A stretch of 64,000 bases of DNA from Thiosocius sp942490985 (lineage in GTDB: Bacteria > Pseudomonadota > Gammaproteobacteria > Chromatiales > Chromatiaceae), in NCBI GenBank assembly GCA_942490985.1, contig CALNYW010000002.1, forward strand, positions 62,001-126,000, written 5' to 3'. Below, in pieces: positions 15,100-23,279 of this stretch. Each line of letters starts with the position of its first letter. Position 1 is the first letter of the stretch. The notes below the pieces were generated by a model. It saw nothing but the letters and a program-made list of their open reading frames with translations. It was not told the origin of the DNA and ran no database searches. The translations under genes and the position numbers were made by a program.

Positions 15100-15443
15100 G
15101 GCGTATCTCGATGCGAGGTCGGAACGATCATACCCGGCCCGAGGCGGGGCTGAAAAACGCCGCCGCCTGTCGATTGCGCTACCATGCAGCAGGAACCAGG
15201 GTCATGTTTCGGCCGCGCAGCCCGATAACCTAGACAACAGCGGCCCAGGACCTTGAGTCCGGATGCGATTAAGTCCTGGTGCAGCGTGAAAGGCGTCACT
15301 CTATTTTGTTCGCATGACCGGGGTCTGCAATAAAAAGTGACCGGGGTCACGGGGCCCCGAAGGTTGAAAGACTAGGTTTCAGTTTAAGGGTGCGTCCAGC
15401 GTCAGCGCCGGACGGGTAAAAGCGGCGAGAGGGTGGTCCCAAG
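15100..15443. other. intergenic, repeated GTGACCGGGGTC element
   Basis: No credible gene; a minus-strand frame (15096-15350) overlaps the thioredoxin-like start and has no family features. TGACCGGGGTC occurs twice, at 15315 and 15338, a 23-base period, the second as the inverted repeat GTGACC-GG-GGTCAC. It lies about 100 bases before the DUF1631 gene and could be a regulatory site. Confidence 0.4.
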
Positions 15444-17699
15444 ATGGTTCGCGACAACGTTATCTCATTCGACCAGGGTCCCGGCGGGGCACGCCACCGG
15501 ATCAGTAGCGCCAAGGCACACGAGGCCGTTGCCAATTGCCGTCATCGGCTGGCGGAAACCCTGCCGCGCCTGATGCAGGAATTGTTTGAGCATGTCGATG
15601 ACGAGCTCTACCAGCTGGCCGACAAGTCGGCCAGCGATGTGCTGCAGACGCGGTACTTCGATGCCATGCGCGAGCTGCGCAAACTGCGCGAGCGTATCGA
15701 AGCGGACTTCCACAGCCAGCAGCTGGCCCGGTTCGAGGGTTTCTGGCAAAGCCCATTGACCAGTGAGGCTGCGACGGCCGAGTCGGATGGGGACGAACTG
15801 GCGCTGGTCGATGAAGACGAGCTGGAAGAAAACCTCGCGGTCAGCAGCATGGTTTCAAAAGCGGAGAATCGTTACCACCGGGAATTGTTTGCGCTGAACA
15901 TGCGTTTTGCACAGCTGGCCGGTATCCCCGATCTTACAACCCGCCAAAATCCCGTTGGTCCGAATGATCTGGCCGAATCCTTCCGCACGGCGATGCGTCA
16001 ATGGACCGGTGATCTGGGTGTCCGCCTGGTCGTGTTCAAGCTCTTTGACCGCTATGTCATGGGTTATGTGGGTGGACTCTACGACGATCTCAACGATGCG
16101 TTGATCGCGGCCGGCATTCTGCCGAAGATCGTCCAGCGTGTGCGCCGAAACCCGGTCGCACCATCGATGCAGCGTGCCCAGGAACAACGCGGCGAAACGG
16201 CGCCAGGATCCGCGCAGGATGGTGCGGAGCTGATCGACGACGGCGTCAGTCAGGAACAGATTCTCGGCATGCTAGGGCAACTCTTGTCGATGCAGCGGGC
16301 GTCCGGGCCAGTGAGCCTTTATTCGAAACGGCTGCCGGGTGGCGGTGACGCGCCGCGCGACATCAATCTGCCCGCGATCGATTCGCACGACCTGGTCAGC
16401 GCGTTGCACGAGCTGCAAAACGAGGCCCTGACCGAGGCACCGATCAGCGCGGCCGAAATCCAACAACTACAGGCCGAGATGCTGGTCAATCTCGGGCGCC
16501 AGTTGGACATGGGGTCGCAAGAGGCCCCGGCGAAACGGCTGAATCAGATCGACCAGGATGTCATCGATGTAATCGGGATGTTGTTCGACTTCATCCTCGA
16601 CGACGGTAACGTGCCGGATTCGATGAAGGCACTGCTGGGGCGGCTGCAGATACCGATGCTCAAAGTGGCGGTACTGGATCGCAGCTTCTTTGCGAACAAG
16701 CAACATCCCGCGCGCCGCCTGCTGAATACGTTGGCGCGCGCCGCGATGGCCTGGGTCGACGACGGCGACCGTTCGGGCAAATCGTTGTATGGCCGTATCG
16801 AATCGGCCGTGTCACGGATCCTCAGTGATTTCTCGGACGACGTTTCCCTGTTCGCCGACATCTATGACGACTTCAATAACTTCGTCGAGCGCGAGGCGCG
16901 CGGTGCCGAGGTTGCCGAAGAGCGCATCAACCAGGTGACCAGGGGCCAGGAGCAATTGTTGATTGCGCGTCGCCGCGTCGCCGAGGTACTGAACGACTTC
17001 CGCGTGGCGCAACCAGACCTGCCGATACCGGTGGTCAACATCCTGCGCGAGGGTTGGCACGACGTGATGCTGCTGGCCTTTTTGCGCGAGGGTGAGGAAA
17101 GCGCCGCATGGCAGCACGCGCACACCGCGGTTGAAGAGCTTATCTGGAGCGTCCAACCGAAAACGGAAGTCACCGACCGACAGCGTCTGTTGAAAGCGAT
17201 ACCGGATCTTCTGAAGAAACTGCGCGATGGCCTGAACAACATTTCGTTCGATCAGCATCGCGCCGGTCAGCTGTTCAAAGAGCTGCAGACCTGCCATATC
17301 GCCGCGCTGCGCGGTGAGAGCGAGGCGCTCGAGAGCGAGCCGCTCGAAGAGGTAATTCCGGAGGTCCTCAAGGCCGAGCCGGAGCCGGAAATCATCGAAG
17401 ACGAGCACTACGACCGCGCGCTGGCGCTTGAGGTAGGTCAGTGGCTCGAGTGGCAGGGCGAGGATGGCGCCTGGGTGCGCGGCAAACTCTCCTGGCGCAG
17501 CGAAGTGTCCAACAACTGCATCTTTGTGAATCGCAAGGGCATGAAGGTCGCGGAGATGGTGTCGAACGACGTCGCGATCCTGTTCCGCGCAAACAATGCG
17601 CGGTTGCTCGAAGATCTCGAGAAGCCGCTGATGGATCGCGCGCTAAGCGCCATGCTTGGCGCATTGAAAGACACGTCGGCGGAGCCCCGTCCAGCCTGA
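15444..17699 (+). CDS. DUF1631 family protein
   Basis: A 751-residue cytoplasmic protein of the DUF1631 family common in gamma- and betaproteobacteria. It begins with an all-helical region (MQELFEHVDDELYQLADKSASDVLQTRYFDAMRELR), has acidic linkers around 110-130 and 640-660, a QILGMLGQLLS segment near 275, and ends in a PilZ-like beta stretch (QWLEWQGEDGAWVRGKLSWRSEVSNN, then NRKGMKVAEM). The RGKLSW-type pattern recalls the di-GMP binding fold but lacks a full RxxxR/DxSxxG pair, so nucleotide binding is doubtful. A hairpin terminator closes the gene. Function not established. Confidence 0.85.
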   Translation: MVRDNVISFDQGPGGARHRISSAKAHEAVANCRHRLAETLPRLMQELFEHVDDELYQLADKSASDVLQTRYFDAMRELRKLRERIEADFHSQQLARFEGFWQSPLTSEAATAESDGDELALVDEDELEENLAVSSMVSKAENRYHRELFALNMRFAQLAGIPDLTTRQNPVGPNDLAESFRTAMRQWTGDLGVRLVVFKLFDRYVMGYVGGLYDDLNDALIAAGILPKIVQRVRRNPVAPSMQRAQEQRGETAPGSAQDGAELIDDGVSQEQILGMLGQLLSMQRASGPVSLYSKRLPGGGDAPRDINLPAIDSHDLVSALHELQNEALTEAPISAAEIQQLQAEMLVNLGRQLDMGSQEAPAKRLNQIDQDVIDVIGMLFDFILDDGNVPDSMKALLGRLQIPMLKVAVLDRSFFANKQHPARRLLNTLARAAMAWVDDGDRSGKSLYGRIESAVSRILSDFSDDVSLFADIYDDFNNFVEREARGAEVAEERINQVTRGQEQLLIARRRVAEVLNDFRVAQPDLPIPVVNILREGWHDVMLLAFLREGEESAAWQHAHTAVEELIWSVQPKTEVTDRQRLLKAIPDLLKKLRDGLNNISFDQHRAGQLFKELQTCHIAALRGESEALESEPLEEVIPEVLKAEPEPEIIEDEHYDRALALEVGQWLEWQGEDGAWVRGKLSWRSEVSNNCIFVNRKGMKVAEMVSNDVAILFRANNARLLEDLEKPLMDRALSAMLGALKDTSAEPRPA

Positions 17700-17723
17700 T
17701 TCCCTCGCCTGATACAATAACCG

Positions 17724-17757
17724 CGCCGACCCGGTGAATGCCGGGCCGGCGTTTTTT
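17724..17757 (+). terminator. Rho-independent terminator
   Basis: CGCCGACCCGG and CCGGGCCGGCG pair around a TGAATG loop, with one mismatch, followed by TTTTTTG. It separates the DUF1631 gene from the FKBP gene. Confidence 0.85.
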
Positions 17758-17796
17758 GTTTCTGCGCCGACAGTCGGCCCCAACGAGGAGAGAGAA

Positions 17797-18141
17797 ATGG
17801 CAGAGAAGATCACGGACTCCGGTCTGAAGATTGAAGAATTGGTCGACGGGGATGGCGATCTCGCTGCCGCGGGTCAACAGGTTTCAGTGCATTACACCGG
17901 CTGGCTTACTGACGGGACCAAGTTTGATTCCAGCGTCGACCGTAACGAGCCGTTTAAATTCGGTCTCGGTCGCGGCATGGTGATTCAGGGTTGGGATGAG
18001 GGTGTGGTCGGGATGAAAGTTGGCGGCAAACGCAAGCTGACGATCCCACCGCAACTCGGTTACGGTGCCCGCGGCGCAGGCGGCGTGATCCCGCCGAATG
18101 CGACGCTGGTGTTCGAGGTCGAACTGCTCGGCATCCAGTGA
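17797..18141 (+). CDS. FKBP-type peptidyl-prolyl isomerase
   Basis: A 114-residue single-domain FKBP that isomerises Xaa-Pro bonds. The core VHYTGWLTDGTKFDSS, GMVIQGWDEGVVGMKVGGKRKLTIPPQLGYG and IPPNATLVFEVELL is complete, with the active-site Tyr, Asp, Phe, Trp and Ile positions kept. No signal peptide, so cytoplasmic. ATG 17797 follows GAGGAGAGAG; an in-frame ATG further up at 17734 lies within the terminator and is rejected. The stop overlaps the nadC GTG. Confidence 0.95.
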   Translation: MAEKITDSGLKIEELVDGDGDLAAAGQQVSVHYTGWLTDGTKFDSSVDRNEPFKFGLGRGMVIQGWDEGVVGMKVGGKRKLTIPPQLGYGARGAGGVIPPNATLVFEVELLGIQ

Positions 18142-18986
18142 CCCCAGGCCGCGCTGAACTGCAGGCGCTGCCCGCGCAGGTCGCAGCAGCGCTGGAAGAG
18201 GATATCGGCGGTGGTGACCTCACCGCTGCGTTGGTACCGGAAGATGCCATCGCCAGGGCCCAGCTTGTCGTGCGTGATGACGATGCGGTGCTGTGTGGAC
18301 GGGCCTGGTTCGAGGCCGTGTTTGCACGGCTCGATCGGTCGATCCGGCTGAACTGGCAGGCCGTCGATGGCGACCATCTTCACGCCGACCAGCGGGTCTG
18401 CCAGCTCGAAGGCAATGCACGAGCGATCCTGACCGGCGAGCGCACCGCGCTGAATTTTCTGCAGACGCTGTCCGGCACCGCTTCGTTGGCGGCACGTTAT
18501 GTCCGGATCATCGCGGGGACCGGCGCGAAGATTCTCGATACCCGCAAGACGCTGCCGGGTCTCCGGCTTGCGCAGAAGTATGCGGTGCGTTGCGGTGGTG
18601 CCAGCAACCATCGCATCGGGCTGTATGACGCGATCCTGATCAAGGAAAACCACATCCGCTCGGCCGGCTCCATTGCCGCGGCGATGCGCGCCGCCACAGC
18701 CGCGGCCGGTACCGTGTTGATCGAGATAGAGGTCGAGACGCTCGACGAGTTCAAGGCGGCACTGACGGCCGGCGCGAAACGCGTGTTGTTGGATAATTTC
18801 ACCCTCGCCGAGCTGCGCGAGGCGGTGGTCATCAACCAAGGGCGGGCCGAACTCGAGGCGTCGGGTGGGGTCAGTCTCGATACCCTGCGCGCGATCGCCG
18901 AGACCGGTATCGATTACATATCGGTGGGCGCGCTGACCAAGGACGTCAAGGCGACCGATTATTCGATGTTGTTTGAGATCGCCTGA
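18138..18986 (+). CDS. nadC: nicotinate-nucleotide pyrophosphorylase (quinolinate phosphoribosyltransferase)
   Basis: A 282-residue enzyme making nicotinate mononucleotide from quinolinate and PRPP with loss of CO2, the third step of de novo NAD synthesis. Diagnostic motifs are EDIGGGDLTA, GERTALNFLQTLSGTAS, DTRKTLPGLRLAQKYAV, GGASNHRIGLYDAILIKENH and IEVETLDE. Length is standard. The GTG start at 18138 overlaps the FKBP stop, so the two are probably co-translated. nadA/nadB are not in the window. Confidence 0.96.
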   Translation: MTPGRAELQALPAQVAAALEEDIGGGDLTAALVPEDAIARAQLVVRDDDAVLCGRAWFEAVFARLDRSIRLNWQAVDGDHLHADQRVCQLEGNARAILTGERTALNFLQTLSGTASLAARYVRIIAGTGAKILDTRKTLPGLRLAQKYAVRCGGASNHRIGLYDAILIKENHIRSAGSIAAAMRAATAAAGTVLIEIEVETLDEFKAALTAGAKRVLLDNFTLAELREAVVINQGRAELEASGGVSLDTLRAIAETGIDYISVGALTKDVKATDYSMLFEIA

Positions 18987-18993
18987 TCAGAGC

Positions 18994-19221
18994 TCAGGCT
19001 TTGACGTCGAGCAGTGACCCCAAGGTCTCGTTCTCGGCCTCGAGGGTCTTGATGTTGGCCTTGGCGGCATTTTCGTGTTGCTTGAGTTCGACCATGGCGC
19101 GGGTCATGGTCGTGCGGTCGGCAGGTTTGGTCGCACGGGCAATCTCAGCGGCACTGCGGGCCATGCCCTGCTGGCTGCGCTGAAATCCCTGTAATGCCGT
19201 GGCGCCTAACTTGCTGATCAC
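18994..19221 (-). CDS. small protein resembling joined ends of flagellar rod/hook proteins
   Basis: A 75-residue protein. The N-terminal part (ATALQGFQRSQQGMARSAAEIARA) resembles the first helix of FlgB/FlgC/FlgE-type axial proteins, and the C-terminal part (ELKQHENAAKANIKTLEAENETLGSLLDVKA) resembles their last helix, which normally ends in a very similar LGTLLDxK motif. The large middle domain is absent. Such minimal proteins are sometimes labelled as flagellar hook or rod proteins, but no flagellar gene lies nearby. It is convergent with nadC, its stop eight bases past nadC's. Function unknown; it may be a coiled-coil remnant adapted to another use. Confidence 0.65.
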   Translation of the reverse strand: MISKLGATALQGFQRSQQGMARSAAEIARATKPADRTTMTRAMVELKQHENAAKANIKTLEAENETLGSLLDVKA

Positions 19222-19405
19222 TACCCTTTCCCGGTGTTTCCGGCTTGTCTTGGTTAGCGACTGCGCGAGCGCCGGGTTGATAGTGCTTGGGTGAATCTGT
19301 GAACCGCGTTCCGTGTTTCAGGCGAGGCGTTCTGAAACTGGGAGTGGATTTCCTCAAGCGAATGATTTGCGGGTAGAAAAGGTGTTTTGATCCTGGCGCT
19401 TGAGG

Positions 19406-20605
19406 CTACTCCCAGGCGGCTTTGCCGGGTGGCATCACCAGCCGGGTGCCGGCGAACAGGGTCCGTTCCGACGGCAGCGCGCAGCGCCGGAAAGTACTGC
19501 GGCGCAGGCTCGGTTGGGTATGCAGACAGCCGCCGCGCAGGACCTGCCATTCGGTGTCGTCCGGGCACATGTCGAACACTTCAGAGGCGGGTGCCTGGTA
19601 GTCCGGATAGGTATGGAAGCTGTTCGCACACCATTCCCAGCTCCGTCCAAAGTACTCTATCTGGCCGAGTCGTGCAGCGACCTCCCACTGGTATTCATGC
19701 TGCGGTACCGCACCGGTCAGGCCGTTGCCGCGTGCCGAGGCCCAGGCCGCATAGGCGCGTGCCTCGTGCGCGCTGAGACCGGCCACCGCATCCTCCGGGT
19801 GCAGGTCCAGCGGGCCATTCGTCCCGATGCCGTACCATTGCTCCTGTGCGTCTTGTCGCCAACCCCAAGGCGCGGTGGCAAGGCTCTCGCGACGCCACGC
19901 CTTGCCGGCGTCGTCCCACCAGCCATCGTCGCGGTAGCCACCGTCTGCCATGAACGCGAGGTATTCCGCGTTGGTGACCGGCAGGCGGCTGATCCGAAAC
20001 GAATGCAGCTCGACCAGTTGGGCAGGTTTTTCGTTGGCGAGTCCGACGCCGTCGCGTTCGCCGATCCGGTAATGGCCCTGGTCGATGCGCCGAGAATCGT
20101 CGGTGGGCGTCTGTGGGCGAAGTACGTCGGTGACCTGGTAGTCACCGCGCTCACGCTGCGCGCTGCGCGCGGTGATCGTCGATAACAGCCGCTCGTAGGT
20201 CAACGCGTGTTGTTGCACGAGCTGCCACACCAGTTGGCCTTCTTCCAGCAGCGCATGCGCCGGCAACTGCCCCGGGTTGGCCAGCCAGGTCAGGTGTTGG
20301 TCGAGTGCCTCGCGCGCCCAGTTCAGCAGATGATCCTGCGGTGGCAGTTGCTGTTCGCTGTCAGGCGATGGTCTGGCGTCGGCGAACAGGTGGCGTACCC
20401 GCCCGGCAAGATCGTCATCACCCATCACCACGCCCCGGATCACGTGCAGCTCGACGTAGACGGCGCGGCCAAGCAGCCAGCCGGCTGACGGCAGCCCGTC
20501 AAACGACCGGTTGCAGTCGCGCGGCGGCAGGGTCTCGACGAGTTGCAGCAGTAACTGCTGGATGCTGGCGAGCGCGCCAAGCGATTGGTGATCTGGCGAT
20601 GTCAT
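19406..20605 (-). CDS. EgtB/FGE-sulfatase family protein with DinB-like domain
   Basis: A 399-residue protein with an N-terminal DinB-like four-helix domain (about 1-140) and a C-terminal formylglycine-generating-enzyme/sulfatase-modifying fold (RLPVTNAEYLAFMADGGYRDDGWWDD; EDAVAGLSAHEARAYAAWA; GRSWEWCANSFHTYPDYQA; VLRGGCLHT). This is the layout of EgtB and SenA, iron enzymes that join a thiol or selenol sugar to N-trimethylhistidine. In EgtB three His bind iron, two in an HxxxH stretch; the matching stretch here, WQLVQQHALTYERLL, does not show that pair. The frame is open to 20920, but M at 20605 opens the DinB domain. It follows bolA and glutaredoxin genes on the same strand. No EgtD or SenB is visible, so the product cannot be named. 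Confidence 0.72.
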   Translation of the reverse strand: MTSPDHQSLGALASIQQLLLQLVETLPPRDCNRSFDGLPSAGWLLGRAVYVELHVIRGVVMGDDDLAGRVRHLFADARPSPDSEQQLPPQDHLLNWAREALDQHLTWLANPGQLPAHALLEEGQLVWQLVQQHALTYERLLSTITARSAQRERGDYQVTDVLRPQTPTDDSRRIDQGHYRIGERDGVGLANEKPAQLVELHSFRISRLPVTNAEYLAFMADGGYRDDGWWDDAGKAWRRESLATAPWGWRQDAQEQWYGIGTNGPLDLHPEDAVAGLSAHEARAYAAWASARGNGLTGAVPQHEYQWEVAARLGQIEYFGRSWEWCANSFHTYPDYQAPASEVFDMCPDDTEWQVLRGGCLHTQPSLRRSTFRRCALPSERTLFAGTRLVMPPGKAAWE

Positions 20606-20639
20606 CGACGGCTGGAGATCTTGAGTGGGTTTCGAGTCG

Positions 20640-21029
20640 TCAGGTGGCGCGGGCTTCGGTCGATTCCACCTGCTTCGCCAGGTAGCCGATAATCGCGTCG
20701 GATTCGTAGAGCCATTCGGACTGGCCGTCGTCCTGCGGGATGCACAGGCAGGGCACCTGGATCTTGCCGCCTTCGCGTTCGAGTTTGGCGCGTGCCTCGG
20801 GATCTTCCTTGGCATCGCGCAGCGGCAGGTCCACGCCGAGGCGTCGCATCGCGCGCCGGGTCTTGACGCAAAACGGGCAGGCCTTGAATTGATAGAGCGC
20901 CATGCCGTCGAGCTTGGCATCGATCGCCTGCTGCAGGGCCTCGGGGCGTGATGGTCGGCGCGGGCGGGTTAGAAAGTCGATCAGTAACACGAGTTGGCCG
21001 AGTGGCCAGCGGATCAGCTTGAAGATCAT
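20640..21029 (-). CDS. glutaredoxin-like protein with membrane-proximal N-terminus
   Basis: A 129-residue protein. Residues about 8-20 (WPLGQLVLLIDFL) form a short hydrophobic segment, then a glutaredoxin/GST-N fold begins at ALYQFKACPFCVKTRRAM with the dithiol motif CPFC. IQVPCLCI supplies the cis-Pro, and ESDAIIGYLAKQ the C-terminal helix. The start ATG overlaps the bolA stop (ATGA), so the pair is co-translated. BolA and glutaredoxins are known partners that share a [2Fe-2S] cluster, although that partner is usually a monothiol CGFS protein; this one has a dithiol motif. Confidence 0.85.
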   Translation of the reverse strand: MIFKLIRWPLGQLVLLIDFLTRPRRPSRPEALQQAIDAKLDGMALYQFKACPFCVKTRRAMRRLGVDLPLRDAKEDPEARAKLEREGGKIQVPCLCIPQDDGQSEWLYESDAIIGYLAKQVESTEARAT

Positions 21030-21340
21030 GCCTTGCCCCCGCCGAGACACGGTGGTGATTCGGGAGCGTCGCCGCCTTTCTCGAACCACTCCTCCGGCGT
21101 CATCGTGTGCAGTGCCAGCGCGTGGACCTGGCCTTGGAGTTCCGCCGCCAGTGCGCCGTTTACCGCGCGGTGCCGTTGCACCAACGGCTTGCCGGCGAAG
21201 CCTTCGCTGACCAACACGACGCGAAAGTGAGACTCGGAGCCCTCCGGCACATTGTGCATATGGCTCTCGTTGACGACCTCGAGGTGCAGTGGCGCGAACC
21301 CAGCGCGCAGCTTTTCCTCGATCTGATTTTGAACCTGCAT
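21026..21340 (-). CDS. bolA: BolA family protein
   Basis: A 104-residue BolA homologue, close in sequence and length to E. coli BolA. The pattern IEEKLRAGFAPLHLEVVNESHMHNVPEGSESHFRVVLVSE and HRAVNGALAAEL...VHALALHT is unmistakable, and it keeps the C-terminal SPPCLGGG. BolA works with glutaredoxins in iron-sulfur handling and as a stress regulator of shape genes. First gene of a bolA-glutaredoxin-EgtB-like series. Confidence 0.96.
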   Translation of the reverse strand: MQVQNQIEEKLRAGFAPLHLEVVNESHMHNVPEGSESHFRVVLVSEGFAGKPLVQRHRAVNGALAAELQGQVHALALHTMTPEEWFEKGGDAPESPPCLGGGKA

Positions 21341-21429
21341 GGAGATGCCCCTCTAACAAAGTTGGCGTAGTTTCGAAGGCTGGAACTCCGCGATAAACCG
21401 ATCGTCGGCGCGGTTAATGCTTGTGCGGG

Positions 21430-22389
21430 CTAGGCGATGCCGTCCCAGAATGCCGAATCGCGGGCGAGAAACTGATCGACCGGGATGTAGTGAGAACCGT
21501 CACAAGAGAAATTCAGGCCGACGATCCCGTTGAACACGTTGATCGAGCCTGCGCGGAGATAGATCGTCTCGTCCGCATAGCGCAGGTGTTTGAAGGTGTC
21601 CAGGATCGGTCGAATCTGGTCTTTCGGCACGATCGCTTCGTCGGGATAGGCGCTGTGCGGGAAGGCGAGGCAGACATCCGGGTCAACCAGGTCGTCGAAT
21701 TCCAGCAATTGATAGCGATACGGGTCGTTGAGTAACCAGATCGTCGCGCGGCTGCTCGAGAAGTGAATCTTCAGGTGAAACACACCGTTTTCGACAATCA
21801 GCTCTTCGAGCACCGGCAGGATCATATCGATCTGGTCATCGAGCCGGCTCTGGATGCGACACTGTTGAAAGACGTTGCCGCGAATCGCCGGGTCGCCCTT
21901 GAGTTGGCGCCAGCGGGTGGGTTCGGAGTAGAGGTCCTTGGTGATCGGCAGGCCACGCAGGTCGAAATCGGCGCCGAGGTAACCGATCTGACGTTCCTCG
22001 AGATACACCCGCTGGATCGCTGTGACCGACGGCCGCTCGGCCCGCAGGCTGATGTAGGCCTCGGATAGCGTCATCTGGCGGTCTGCCGGCAGATCCTTCA
22101 GGTAGGGTCTTGCCGAGCGGTCGCGGCCAAAATCCTCCGGGATCAGACCGGATGCGGCTGCATTGGCGCTGATCTGCTTGCCGGCGTTGTCGAGCGCGTA
22201 AAGATAGGTGACATACGGCACCTTGGGTATCGATTCGGTCAGCACATGATCGAGCGCGGCGCGGTCGTCCCAGACTGTGGCACAGCGTCGTGAGACCCGC
22301 CGCATAGGGTCTACCAGCATGTTGTGCAGCGTGGCGCGCTGACGTTGGATCCGTTGCCGCAGCGGCGTGTCGTTATCGGTGATCGTCAT
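21430..22389 (-). CDS. PDC/Cache-type sensor domain protein
   Basis: A 319-residue protein without a clear signal peptide or membrane helix. Residues about 20-160 look like a PDC/Cache sensor domain: VDPMRRVSRRCATVW, then LDHVLTESIPKVPYVTYLYALDNAGKQIS and DRSARPYLKD, similar to extracellular sensors that bind small ligands, but here apparently cytoplasmic. The C-terminal half (FSSSRATIWLLNDPYRYQLLEFDDL) is not recognised. No output domain is present. It follows the DUF1820 gene with nine bases between, so the two are probably one operon. Ligand and output unknown. Confidence 0.6.
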   Translation of the reverse strand: MTITDNDTPLRQRIQRQRATLHNMLVDPMRRVSRRCATVWDDRAALDHVLTESIPKVPYVTYLYALDNAGKQISANAAASGLIPEDFGRDRSARPYLKDLPADRQMTLSEAYISLRAERPSVTAIQRVYLEERQIGYLGADFDLRGLPITKDLYSEPTRWRQLKGDPAIRGNVFQQCRIQSRLDDQIDMILPVLEELIVENGVFHLKIHFSSSRATIWLLNDPYRYQLLEFDDLVDPDVCLAFPHSAYPDEAIVPKDQIRPILDTFKHLRYADETIYLRAGSINVFNGIVGLNFSCDGSHYIPVDQFLARDSAFWDGIA

Positions 22390-22398
22390 CGCGGCCGC

Positions 22399-22722
22399 TC
22401 AGCTGCTGCGACCGTCGGTCGGCGGCAGCGGAAAAGGCGTGACGTTGGTGACCTTGCCATCGATATCGAGGATCTTGTTTTGGCCGCGTGACTCGACTTC
22501 CTCGATGCGGATGATCGCGTGCATCGGCAGCATCAGGCGTTGCACACCGGCGAACTCTGCCTTGAGTTTTTCTTCGGCCGGATCGATGACGATCGAGGTG
22601 TGCTCGTCGAACAGCAGGTCGGCGATGCTGACGAAACCGTACAGATCGCCTTGCGCGACCTGTTGCGCGTGCAGCTGGTACACCTTGCCGTTGTTGAAAA
22701 AAGACACCCTGAAAATATGCAT
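22399..22722 (-). CDS. DUF1820 family protein
   Basis: A 107-residue cytoplasmic protein of the DUF1820 family, widespread in gammaproteobacteria. Its opening MHIFRVSFFNNGKVYQLHAQQVAQGDLYGFV and the FDEHTSIVIDPAEEKLKAEF segment are typical. It leads an apparent operon with the PDC-type sensor gene. Divergent from hisI. No function is established for the family that I know of. Confidence 0.88.
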   Translation of the reverse strand: MHIFRVSFFNNGKVYQLHAQQVAQGDLYGFVSIADLLFDEHTSIVIDPAEEKLKAEFAGVQRLMLPMHAIIRIEEVESRGQNKILDIDGKVTNVTPFPLPPTDGRSS

Positions 22723-22823
22723 TGGATACCGCTCTGTGGTGTGGCGCCATAGTAGCCGATTGCTGCCGGAACTGTGCAGGTGAACGCCGGCATTGGTGCC
22801 CGGCGATGCGGTATTATCAGACG

Positions 22824-23279
22824 ATGACAGCGCGAGATAGCAACCAGACCTTGTTCAAGCGCCTCGAGCGTTTTGCCAGCGGCGATTCGGTGTTTTTGGC
22901 CGACGCACTCGATGCGTTGCCGTGGAACCGCGACGGCCTGTTGCCGGCGATCGCACAGCAGTTTGATAGCGGCGCGGTGTTGATGTTGGCCTGGATGAAC
23001 CGCGAGGCCCTGAGCGAGACATTGCAGAGCGGGCGGGTCTGCTATTTTTCGCGGTCGCGCCAGGCGCTGTGGCGCAAAGGGGAATCGTCGGGCCAGACGC
23101 AGCAGCTCCGCGAGCTGCGCTTCGACTGTGACGGCGACACCATCCTGATGCAGGTCGATCAGACCGGCCCGGCCTGTCATACCGGTCGCCGTGACTGCTT
23201 TTACAATCGTGTCGACGGTGACCGGCTGGTCGTCGACCATGAGCCGTTGATCGACCCCGAAGAGCTGTACGGAAAATGA
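22824..23279 (+). CDS. hisI: phosphoribosyl-AMP cyclohydrolase
   Basis: A 151-residue enzyme of histidine synthesis that opens the adenine ring of phosphoribosyl-AMP. Zinc and substrate motifs AVLMLAWMNREAL, YFSRSRQALWRKGESSGQTQ, DCDGDTILMQVDQTGPACHTG are complete. It is a stand-alone HisI, without the HisE half. ATG 22824 is chosen over the longer frame, since the upstream part overlaps the DUF1820 promoter region. It is unlinked to other his genes and overlaps gloB by four bases. Confidence 0.95.
   Translation: MTARDSNQTLFKRLERFASGDSVFLADALDALPWNRDGLLPAIAQQFDSGAVLMLAWMNREALSETLQSGRVCYFSRSRQALWRKGESSGQTQQLRELRFDCDGDTILMQVDQTGPACHTGRRDCFYNRVDGDRLVVDHEPLIDPEELYGK

Noticed and set aside
15096..15350. 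Minus-strand frame upstream of the thioredoxin-like gene
   Set aside because: Overlaps the start of the thioredoxin-like gene, contains the repeated GACCGGGGTC elements and has no family features.
19406..20605. Naming the EgtB-like protein SenA of selenoneine synthesis
   Set aside because: No SenB glycosyltransferase or SenC/SelD-like gene nearby and the iron-binding His pair is not seen.
20606..20920. N-terminal extension of the EgtB-like gene up to 20920
   Set aside because: The extra residues are Arg/Pro-rich shadow of the glutaredoxin gene in another frame; the DinB domain begins at M 20605.
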